Positions 7,938 to 13,784 of a stretch of 13,784 bases of DNA are shown here, one piece after another. Each line of letters opens with the position of its first letter. Position 1 is the stretch's first letter. A program made the position numbers and the translations under genes. Under the pieces are notes generated by a model that saw only the letters and a list, made by a program, of their open reading frames with translations, was not told the origin of the DNA and did no database searches. This DNA comes from 66-474 sp036278635 (GTDB lineage Bacteria > Pseudomonadota > Gammaproteobacteria > Xanthomonadales > Rhodanobacteraceae). The stretch is from NCBI GenBank assembly GCA_036278635.1, contig DASUKQ010000024.1:1-13784 (forward strand), read 5' to 3'.

Positions 7938-8013
7938 GTAGCCCGGATAAAGCGAAGCGCAATCCGGGAAGGTTCCCCCGGATTCCGGCGCCCTGCGCCT
8001 GCATCCGGGCTAC
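7938..8013. repeat. Inverted pair of GTAG-headed REP palindromes (BIME-like)
   Basis: Two REP-type units face each other. Unit 1 (plus, 7938-7968) is GTAG followed by CCCGGAT (7942-7948) and its complement ATCCGGG (7962-7968). Unit 2 (minus, 8013-7977) is again GTAG followed by CCCGGAT and ATCCGGG. The outer 11 bp (GTAGCCCGGAT / ATCCGGGCTAC) are perfectly inverted, and an inner pair AATCCGGG/CCCGGATT brackets the centre. A GTAG tetranucleotide ahead of an imperfect palindrome is the mark of REPs mobilised by RAYT (TnpA-REP) transposases, and paired REPs are called BIMEs. The pair lies between waaA and the end of the upstream AI-2E gene, where it could act as a transcript-end stabiliser or terminator. 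Confidence 0.85.
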
Positions 8014-8047
8014 GCCAACCGGAGACCGCCAAACGCTCCGCCACCGC

Positions 8048-9076
8048 TCAAACCAGTTTCGCCGCGGTCAGCTCGCTCTTGAGGTACGCGTAGTAGATCG
8101 GCGCGGCGACCACGCCGGGCAAGCCGAATGCGGCTTCCATCACCAGCATCGCCAGCAGGATTTCCCACGCCCGGGCATGGATGCGGCCGCCCACGATCCT
8201 GGCGTTGAGGAAGTACTCGAGCTTGTGGATGAGGATCAGGAATACCAGTGCGCCCACCGCCACCCACAGCGACACCGACAGCGCGACGATCACGATCAGG
8301 GTGTTGGAGATCAGGTTCCCGATCACGGGCAGCAGGCCGACGATGAAGGTGATGACGATCAGGGTCTTGGTCAATGGCAGATGCACGCCCGCCAGGGGCA
8401 GCGCAATCAGCAGGAAAATCGCGGTGAAGATGGTGTTCAGCGCCGAGATCCTGGCCTGCGCGAACACGATGTCGTGGAAGGACCGCACGAAGCGCTCGCA
8501 ACGTGACGTGAGGTCCCGGTACAACGGACCGTCCGCAGCGGTGGTGCGCATATGGGTCAAGGCCACCAGCGCACCCAGCGCAAGCCCGACGAGGATGCGG
8601 CCGAATACGTGCAGCGTTTCCTTGCCGGCCACCTGGAGTTGCTCGGAATGCGTGCGCGCGATATGGGTCGCGGTATAGCGGAAGTCCTCGGCGCTGACGG
8701 GCAGGTAGGACACGATCCACGCCGGCAGTTGCGTGCGGGCGCGATCGATCATCGGCATCATCCGGTCGAACAGGGTGTTCGGATCGCCGATCTCGGCGCG
8801 GAAGAATGCGACCGCGGCGAAGATGAGCAACGCCAGCAGGCCGGCGACCACCACCGCCAGCACCCCGACGACGACCTGCCGCGACAACTCACCCGGCAAC
8901 TTGCGTTCCAGCAGCGGCGCAAGCGCACCGACCACCGCGTAGACCAGCAATCCCGCGATCAGCGCGGGCAACAGGTGCACGAACATGACCAGCAGCAGGG
9001 CCGCCGCCGCCACGACGTAACTCGCGATCGCGGTCGAGCGCGAGGCGTGGACGGACGGGTACGTGGGGACGTTCAT
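8048..9076 (-). CDS. AI-2E / PerM-family membrane transporter
   Basis: A 342-residue polytopic inner-membrane protein of the AI-2E transporter family (PerM, YdiK and TqsA in E. coli; these are 340-370 residues). Predicted membrane segments lie at about 17-33, 35-54 and 67-92, then a soluble stretch of about 60 residues, one segment at about 155-176 and a closely packed C-terminal group from about 205 to 328. The C-terminal block IVGLLPVIGNLISN...HKLEYFLNARIVGGRIHARAW is the family signature. The second conserved Pro of the usual 'P.IG....iP' motif is missing. Substrates vary or are unknown across the family, including autoinducer-2 export and ion/proton antiport, and none can be assigned here. 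The ATG at 9076 is preferred; a GTG at 9094 is in frame. Neither has a clear ribosome-binding site. Confidence 0.9.
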   Translation of the reverse strand: MNVPTYPSVHASRSTAIASYVVAAAALLLVMFVHLLPALIAGLLVYAVVGALAPLLERKLPGELSRQVVVGVLAVVVAGLLALLIFAAVAFFRAEIGDPNTLFDRMMPMIDRARTQLPAWIVSYLPVSAEDFRYTATHIARTHSEQLQVAGKETLHVFGRILVGLALGALVALTHMRTTAADGPLYRDLTSRCERFVRSFHDIVFAQARISALNTIFTAIFLLIALPLAGVHLPLTKTLIVITFIVGLLPVIGNLISNTLIVIVALSVSLWVAVGALVFLILIHKLEYFLNARIVGGRIHARAWEILLAMLVMEAAFGLPGVVAAPIYYAYLKSELTAAKLV

Positions 9077-9102
9077 GCGCGCCGAGTCTGGCACATGTGC
9101 TT

Positions 9103-9127
9103 GCGTTCATCCATGAACGCGCTTTTT
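9103..9127 (+). repeat. Perfect palindrome followed by T5 (terminator-like or operator)
   Basis: GCGTTCAT (9103-9110) and ATGAACGC (9113-9120) form an 8-bp inverted repeat, followed on the plus strand by GCTTTTTG. It looks like a weak intrinsic terminator, but no plus-strand gene ends here. Its position, 27-44 bp upstream of the AI-2E ATG, equally suits an operator. Confidence 0.35.
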
Positions 9128-9178
9128 GCGATCGACCCGGATCGCGGGGTCACGGAAGCTTCGGTTGAGGCAAGCAAC

Positions 9179-9242
9179 CATCCATGGCGTGGGCGCCGGC
9201 CCGGCCATCCCTGGCCGAGCGCTATTCGCGCCATCCCTGGCG
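9179..9242. repeat. Three CCATCC(A/C)TGG palindromes at an exact 26-bp period
   Basis: CCATCCATGG at 9179-9188 and CCATCCCTGG at 9205-9214 and 9231-9240 start exactly 26 bp apart. The flanks extend two of them into longer palindromes: GGCCATCCCTGGCC (9203-9216) and GCGCCATCCCTGGCGC (9229-9242). Each can fold as a small hairpin. The same core occurs in the thiC-tetR gap (3331-3344, minus strand GGCCATCCATGGCC, and a variant at 3288-3301), so this is a dispersed intergenic repeat and not a single operator. Confidence 0.75.
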
Positions 9243-9407
9243 CTCACCTTCGGCCGCCTGCGGCGTCCGGGCGCGCTCCCGGCGCGTCTCGTCAGCCGGG
9301 CACGCGATGCCGGCGGCATCGCGCAAGCGCCCGTCTTCGCCCCGACTTTTCACGACAGCCGCTTCGACCGTGGCTGGACCAGGACGGCGGCGACTCCCAA
9401 GCGCCGG

Positions 9408-9436
9408 TAAAATTGCCCGACCCTGCCGCCCGAGGA
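9408..9436 (+). promoter_or_regulatory. Candidate pyrF -10 box and ribosome-binding site
   Basis: TAAAAT (9408-9413) matches the -10 consensus at 5 of 6 positions and would start a transcript with a leader of about 20 nt. GAGGA (9432-9436), 5 nt before the ATG at 9442, is the Shine-Dalgarno that decides this start over upstream in-frame ATGs. No convincing -35 is visible. Confidence 0.45.
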
Positions 9437-9441
9437 CCGCC

Positions 9442-10155
9442 ATGACCCAGCCCCCGACGATCCCCGCCCGCGACCGCCTGATCTTCGCGCTGGATGTACC
9501 CGATCGCGCTGCGGCGCTGGCATGGATGGACCGTCTGGGCGACAGCGTGTCGTTCTACAAGATCGGGCTGGAGTTGCTCGCCGGCGGCGACTGGTTCGTG
9601 GTGCTGGACGAACTCGCCGCGCGCGGCAAGCGGATCTTCGCCGACCTCAAGTTCCACGACGTCCCGGCGACGGTCGCGGGTGCGGTGCGCGGATTGGCCA
9701 CTCGTCCCATCACGTTCGCGACGGTGCACTGCGACAGTCGCGCGATGCTGGAGGCCGCGGCGACGGCGAAGGGCGCGCTGCGACTGCTGGCGGTGACCGT
9801 GTTGACCAGCAACGACCGCGACGACCTGGCCTCGCTCGGCGTCCGCGGCGAGCCCGCCGAAATCGTGATCGAACGCGCACGCCTCGCGCAGGCGGCCGGC
9901 ATCGACGGCGTGGTGTGCTCGGGCGCCGACCTGCCGCGGCTGCGCGGGGCGCTCGGTCCGGACCTGCTGACCGTGTGCCCCGGCATCCGCCCCGCCGGCC
10001 CGGGACGCGACGACCAGAAGCGCACGGTCGACGTGCCGACCGCGTTCGCGCGGGGCGCGGACTACATCGTGGTCGGGCGGCCCATCCGCAACGCCCCGGA
10101 TCCGCGCGCCGCGGCGGACGCCATCGTCGCGCAGATCGCGGCGGCGCGGGGCTGA
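9442..10155 (+). CDS. pyrF: Orotidine 5'-phosphate decarboxylase
   Basis: PyrF converts OMP to UMP in the last step of de novo pyrimidine synthesis, in the cytoplasm. The 237-residue TIM-barrel protein has the bacterial length (E. coli 245). Family motifs are intact: ALDV (D18), FYKIG (K40), the catalytic signature FADLKFHDVPATV with the charged network D68, K70 and D73, and VCPGIRPAG. The C-terminal phosphate-binding YIVVGRPI with its Arg is also present. The frame is open well upstream (to 9184), but homology begins at MTQPPTIPARDRLIFALDV, and GAGGA just before 9442 fixes the start. A lipoprotein gene follows after 47 nt on the same strand and may be co-transcribed. Confidence 0.97.
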   Translation: MTQPPTIPARDRLIFALDVPDRAAALAWMDRLGDSVSFYKIGLELLAGGDWFVVLDELAARGKRIFADLKFHDVPATVAGAVRGLATRPITFATVHCDSRAMLEAAATAKGALRLLAVTVLTSNDRDDLASLGVRGEPAEIVIERARLAQAAGIDGVVCSGADLPRLRGALGPDLLTVCPGIRPAGPGRDDQKRTVDVPTAFARGADYIVVGRPIRNAPDPRAAADAIVAQIAAARG

Positions 10156-10202
10156 ACCCGCAGGCTTGCCTATCCGCGCGCGCCTCGCCACACTCCGGCG
10201 CA

Positions 10203-11204
10203 ATGCAAACCGGTCAACGCCATCCACCGGATCGACGGCATGGATTCGCGATCGCGATCGCATGCGCCTTCGCGCTGACGCTCGCGGCCTGCCACCACGC
10301 CCCGCCGCCGCCCAGCAACGTCACGCCCGAGAAGGCCGTCGCCACCAACCTGCGCCTGACCGCGATGGGCGATTTCGACGGGCTGATGCGCAATCGCCTG
10401 CCGACCGCCGATTACGCCACCTGGCGCGCGGAATGGGACAAGGCCCACGCGCATCCCGTGCCGGCGTCGGTCGCGCAGCAGAAGCAATTCGCCGAAATCA
10501 TGCAGATGCTGACCGAACCCGGCGCCGAGGCGAAGCTGGCCAAACGCCTGCAGCCGGAGCTGTCGCGCCTGCGCAGCGGCGAGGGCGGGACCATGCCGAT
10601 CTTCGCCGGCATCCTGGAAGCCGCCGGCAAGCAGATGATCGCGGACTCGCCACAACTGGGTCCCGCGCAAAGAACCCTGGCGACGCAGGGGCTGGACGCG
10701 TTGATCGCGTGGTCGAAGACCGCGGATTTCGGCGATCCCAAGAAAGCCAAAAAGGCGATCGACCTGGTCTGCGCCACCGCACGGCAGCTGCACGTGCAGA
10801 CGCTGGCGCAATGGCGGGCGCTGGACTACGCGACCACCATGAAGAACTACGGCATCATCTGGAACGGCCTCGAAAGCCTGTTGACCATGTATGGCTTCGA
10901 TCTTGCCCGGGCCCTGAACGGGGCCACCATCGCCACCACGGCGGTCACCGGTACGCAAGCCACCGTCAAGCTCGACCTGACCCTCGCGGGCAAATCGTTG
11001 ACCGCGCAATGGCCGATGCTGAAGCAGGATGGCCACTGGTACGACGCGGCATTGCTGGAGGCGTGGCGAAAGGCGCACGCCGCGCCCGCGGCCGGGGGTA
11101 CCGCGGCCGCGGCGCCGGCCTCGACCACCGCAATGCCGGCGGCTCCGCCGTCGACCGCGGCACGAAAGCCTGCCGCCGCGACCACCGCAGCGTCGAATTC
11201 CTGA
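10203..11204 (+). CDS. Predicted lipoprotein of unknown function with Ala/Pro-rich tail
   Basis: I do not recognise the family. The 333-residue protein begins with a basic n-region (R6, R11, R12), a hydrophobic core and a lipobox LAAC, with C30 as the predicted lipidated residue after signal peptidase II cleavage. His31 at +2 is not Asp, so outer-membrane sorting by Lol is expected. A proline spacer (HHAPPPPSN) follows. Then comes a globular part (about residues 40-286), mostly helical in appearance (TPEKAVATNLRLTAMGDFDG near its start). It ends in a short strand-rich part containing TVKLDLTLAGKSL and QDGHWYDAALLEAW. The last 45 or so residues are low-complexity Ala/Thr/Pro. The start rests on the signal peptide, since no Shine-Dalgarno is evident. 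It lies 47 nt after pyrF and 121 nt before plsB. A role at the envelope is inferred only from the lipobox. Confidence 0.8.
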   Translation: MQTGQRHPPDRRHGFAIAIACAFALTLAACHHAPPPPSNVTPEKAVATNLRLTAMGDFDGLMRNRLPTADYATWRAEWDKAHAHPVPASVAQQKQFAEIMQMLTEPGAEAKLAKRLQPELSRLRSGEGGTMPIFAGILEAAGKQMIADSPQLGPAQRTLATQGLDALIAWSKTADFGDPKKAKKAIDLVCATARQLHVQTLAQWRALDYATTMKNYGIIWNGLESLLTMYGFDLARALNGATIATTAVTGTQATVKLDLTLAGKSLTAQWPMLKQDGHWYDAALLEAWRKAHAAPAAGGTAAAAPASTTAMPAAPPSTAARKPAAATTAASNS

Positions 11205-11325
11205 CTTTTTCCGGCCGCGCACGGTCGTTCCCCGGACGATTGCCGTCCACGCCCCGGTCACGCAAGCCCTTGGCGAGGTTGTGGGACAATCCCCGGTTCC
11301 CCGTTCCGGCACCCACACCGCCCGC

Positions 11326-13784
11326 ATGGCCCACGTCATGAATCAAACCCTGTCCCGCGACGCGCTGGCGCACGCCGGATGGTGGCGTGCGTTGTGGTCC
11401 GCGCTGCTCGAGCCGTGGATCAAGATCAAGCGTGACCCGGCCGAGCCCGTGGCCCTGCTCGCCGCGGGGACGCCGGTGATCTACGTGATCGAGCGCAACG
11501 GTTTCTCCGACAGCCTGATCCTCGAACGGGCCTGCCGCGAAGCGGGGCTGCCCAGCCCCCTCACGAGCGTCCCGGGACTCGGCAGGCGCCGCCGCGCGAT
11601 GTTCGCGATGCGCGGCACCGGCGGCTGGTTCCAGCGGCGCGGCCGCGACCACGCCGCGCAGGACACGATCCGGCAGCTGTTGCGGACGCTGGAAGCCGAC
11701 CCCGAATCCAACTTGCAACTGATGCCGGTGGCGATCTACGTGGGGCGCGCGCCGAACCGGCAGTCGGGATGGTTCAGCGTGCTGTTTTCCGAAAACTGGG
11801 CGGTGGTGGGCCACTTCCGTCGCCTGCTTGCGATGCTGCTGAACGGGCGCGACACCATCGTGCGGTTCTCGCCGCCCATTTCGCTGACGGCGTTGCGTGA
11901 GGAATCCGGCGACGAACGGATCGAGCGCCTGCAACGCAAGCTGGCGCGGGTCCTGCGCGTGCACTTCCGGCGCGTGCGCACCGCCGTCATCGGTCCCGAT
12001 CTTTCGCACCGGCGCACCGTCGTGGACTCGGTGCTGAACGCGGAAGGCGTGCGCGCGGCGATCGCGGCCACCGCGGCCAGGGAGAACCTCGGCGCCGCGA
12101 AAGCGTGGAAGCGCGCCGAGCGCTACGCGCGCGAAATCGCCGCGGACTACTCGCCGCCGTTCGTGCGTTCGGTCTCGTTCCTGCTGTCGAACTTCTGGAA
12201 CAAGTTGTACGACGGCATCACGATGCACCACTTCGACACCCTGCGCGCGAACGCGCCGGGCCATGAAATCGTGTACGTGCCGTGCCACCGCAGCCACGCG
12301 GACTATGTGCTGATGTCGTTCCAGCTCCACCAGAGCGGCGTCGTGGTGCCGCACATCTCGGCCGGCGCAAACCTCAACCTGCCGGTGCTGGGATCGTTCC
12401 TGCGCCGTGGCGGCGCGTTTTTCCAGCGGCGCAGCTTCAAGGGCAACGCGCTGTATTCGGTGATCTTCAAGGAATACCTGGCGCAGCTGATCGATCGCGG
12501 CGTGCCGCTCGAATATTTCATCGAGGGCACGCGTTCGCGCACCGGACGCCTGCTGACGCCACGCGGGGGCCTGCTGTCGATGACCGTGCGCGCGTTCCTG
12601 CGCGCGCCGCGCCGCCCGATCCTGTTCCAGCCGGTCTACATCGGTTACGAAAAACTGATGGAAGGACGTTCGTACATCGGCGAACTGTCCGGCCGGAAGA
12701 AGGAAACCGAATCGTGGTGGGGCATCGTGCGTGCCCTGCGTGCATTGCGGCAACGCTACGGCCGGGTCACGCTGAACTTCGGCGAGCCGATCCTGCTGAA
12801 TCCGCTGCTCGACGCCGCGGAGCCGGGGTGGCGCGACCAGGTCGTCGGCGAGGCCAAACCGGAATGGCTGTCCAGCGTGACCGACACCCTCGCCACGCGC
12901 ATCCAGGTCGAGATCAACCGCGCCGCCGACGTCAACCCGATCAACCTGATCGCGGTCGCATTGCTGGCCTCGCCACGCCACGCGCTGGCCGAAACCGACC
13001 TGCTCGCGCAACTGGAATTGATGAAGGCGATCCTCACCGGGCTGCCATACTCCGGGCGCACCACGGTGACGCCGATGGCGCCCGCCGACATCGTCGCCTA
13101 CGCCGAACAGATGGGCTGGATCCACCGCATCGCGCACCCCCTCGGCGACGTGCTCGCGGTCGATGGCGAAAAGGCGGTGCTGCTTTCGTATTTCCGCAAC
13201 AACGTGTTGCACCTGTTCGCGGCCGGCGCGTGGGTGTCGTGCTGCTTCATCAACAACCGGCGGATCGCCCGCGACACCGTCAGGCGGCTGGGACGTGCGG
13301 TGTACCCCTTCATCCAGTCGGAACTGTTCCTGCCGTGGGATACCGACGGCTTCGCGGCACGCATCGACGCCCTGATCGATTTCCTGATCGCACGCGGGCT
13401 GCTGGCGGCGGGGGGCGACGGCCGCCTGCTGCACCAGGCGGTGGGTCGCGAAGACGACTCATACCAGTTGCGCCTGCTCGCGCACTGCCTGTTGCAGGCG
13501 TTCGAGCGCTACTACATCGCGATCGCCGCGCTGGTGAAGAACGGCCCGCACACACTCTCGGCCGCGCAGCTCGAAAACCTGTGCCAGCTCGCGGCACAAC
13601 GCCTGTCGCTGCTGTACCAGCAAAGCGCGCCGGAATTCTTCGACAAGAGCCTGTTCCGCGGCTTCATCCAGAAGCTGCGCGAGCGCCGCATCATCCGTAC
13701 CGACGCCGACGGCAAGCTGGAATTCGACGCGGTGCTGGAAGACGTCGCACGCGATGCGCGGCTGATCCTCGCACGCGAGGTGCG
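11326..13784 (+). CDS. plsB: Glycerol-3-phosphate 1-O-acyltransferase PlsB (3' end beyond the window)
   Basis: PlsB is the inner-membrane enzyme that transfers an acyl chain from acyl-ACP or acyl-CoA to position 1 of glycerol-3-phosphate, the first step of phospholipid synthesis. The frame stays open for 819 codons and leaves through the right edge. E. coli PlsB is 807 residues, so probably only a short C-terminal part is missing. The four acyltransferase blocks are in order: HRSHADYVL with the HxxxxD catalytic pair H321/D326, RRGGAFFQRRSFKGN, YFIEGTRSRTGRLLTPRGG (E400) and PILFQPVYIGYEKL. All sit about 15 residues beyond their E. coli positions. ATG 11326 (MAHVMNQTLS) and ATG 11338 are both possible, and neither has a clear ribosome-binding site. 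The 121-bp gap before it shows no convincing promoter or terminator. Confidence 0.96.
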   Translation, partial: MAHVMNQTLSRDALAHAGWWRALWSALLEPWIKIKRDPAEPVALLAAGTPVIYVIERNGFSDSLILERACREAGLPSPLTSVPGLGRRRRAMFAMRGTGGWFQRRGRDHAAQDTIRQLLRTLEADPESNLQLMPVAIYVGRAPNRQSGWFSVLFSENWAVVGHFRRLLAMLLNGRDTIVRFSPPISLTALREESGDERIERLQRKLARVLRVHFRRVRTAVIGPDLSHRRTVVDSVLNAEGVRAAIAATAARENLGAAKAWKRAERYAREIAADYSPPFVRSVSFLLSNFWNKLYDGITMHHFDTLRANAPGHEIVYVPCHRSHADYVLMSFQLHQSGVVVPHISAGANLNLPVLGSFLRRGGAFFQRRSFKGNALYSVIFKEYLAQLIDRGVPLEYFIEGTRSRTGRLLTPRGGLLSMTVRAFLRAPRRPILFQPVYIGYEKLMEGRSYIGELSGRKKETESWWGIVRALRALRQRYGRVTLNFGEPILLNPLLDAAEPGWRDQVVGEAKPEWLSSVTDTLATRIQVEINRAADVNPINLIAVALLASPRHALAETDLLAQLELMKAILTGLPYSGRTTVTPMAPADIVAYAEQMGWIHRIAHPLGDVLAVDGEKAVLLSYFRNNVLHLFAAGAWVSCCFINNRRIARDTVRRLGRAVYPFIQSELFLPWDTDGFAARIDALIDFLIARGLLAAGGDGRLLHQAVGREDDSYQLRLLAHCLLQAFERYYIAIAALVKNGPHTLSAAQLENLCQLAAQRLSLLYQQSAPEFFDKSLFRGFIQKLRERRIIRTDADGKLEFDAVLEDVARDARLILAREV

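Larger units (their letters stand above)
9077..9441. other. Divergent intergenic region AI-2E transporter / pyrF
   Basis: This 365-bp gap carries no supported gene. The pyrF frame is open upstream to 9184, but without family similarity or a ribosome-binding site. The gap contains the palindrome at 9103-9120, a triplet of CCATCCMTGG repeats (9179-9242), a perfect 9-bp stem with 3-nt loop (9303-9323) and the pyrF promoter/ribosome-binding site at its right end. The density of palindromes suggests a repeat-colonised spacer and not a lost gene. Confidence 0.6.

Noticed and set aside
9184..9441. N-terminal extension of pyrF in the same open frame
   Set aside because: The extension lacks family similarity, runs through the CCATCCMTGG repeats, and would bypass the GAGGA ribosome-binding site placed right before 9442.
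10246..10262. Clustered GCGATCGC octamers resembling HIP1-type repeats
   Set aside because: They fall in codons for the hydrophobic Ala/Ile core of the signal peptide, and the local codon choice explains them.
10966..13434. Very long open frame (822 codons) on the minus strand opposite the lipoprotein and plsB
   Set aside because: The plus strand encodes unmistakable PlsB motifs over the same bases. The antisense product is Arg/Gln/His-rich with no domain, which is typical of shadow frames in GC-rich DNA.

Overview
The window is high-GC chromosomal DNA from a gammaproteobacterium. The protein sequences and the order isoaspartyl-methyltransferase-like gene / tolC / waaA point to the order Xanthomonadales (Lysobacterales), probably Rhodanobacteraceae or a close relative. 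That placement is inferred from recognised protein families and not from a database search. I see no tRNA, rRNA, CRISPR array, prophage or complete insertion sequence. Most of the window is conserved housekeeping sequence, and the unusual material lies in the intergenic gaps.

Layout. Positions 1-343 (minus) hold the N-terminus of an ArnT/PMT-type membrane glycosyltransferase, cut by the window edge. 494-1066 (minus) is a ferritin-like di-iron protein. 1173-3050 (minus) is thiC, preceded by a clear TPP riboswitch (3124-3207). 3208-3431 is a repeat-rich gap with an inverted-repeat-bounded segment and a tandem copy of the tetR 3' end. 3432-4073 (minus) is a TetR/AcrR repressor with a recognisable promoter and candidate operator. 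4428-6553 (plus) is a two-gene operon: a PCMT-like methyltransferase, then tolC. 6534-7850 (minus) is waaA, whose 3' end overlaps tolC by 20 bp. 7938-8013 is an inverted pair of GTAG-headed REP palindromes. 8048-9076 (minus) is an AI-2E/PerM-family membrane protein. 9077-9441 is a divergent gap with three evenly spaced CCATCCMTGG palindromes. 9442-10155 (plus) is pyrF, 10203-11204 (plus) an unrecognised lipoprotein, and 11326 to the end (plus) plsB, which runs off the right edge.

How the genes relate. Several serve the cell envelope: the ArnT-like transferase and WaaA (lipid A / inner core), TolC (outer-membrane efflux and type I secretion), PlsB (first acylation in phospholipid synthesis) and the lipoprotein. 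ThiC makes the pyrimidine half of thiamine under TPP control, and PyrF completes UMP synthesis. The TetR gene is divergent from the methyltransferase-tolC pair, so it is a plausible regulator of TolC-dependent efflux, but this is inferred from position only.

I did not find a new defence, secretion or biosynthetic system. The best leads are the repeat element between thiC and tetR, the CCATCCMTGG repeat family shared by two distant gaps, the predicted expression platform of the thiC riboswitch, and the lineage-specific lipoprotein and PCMT-like proteins.
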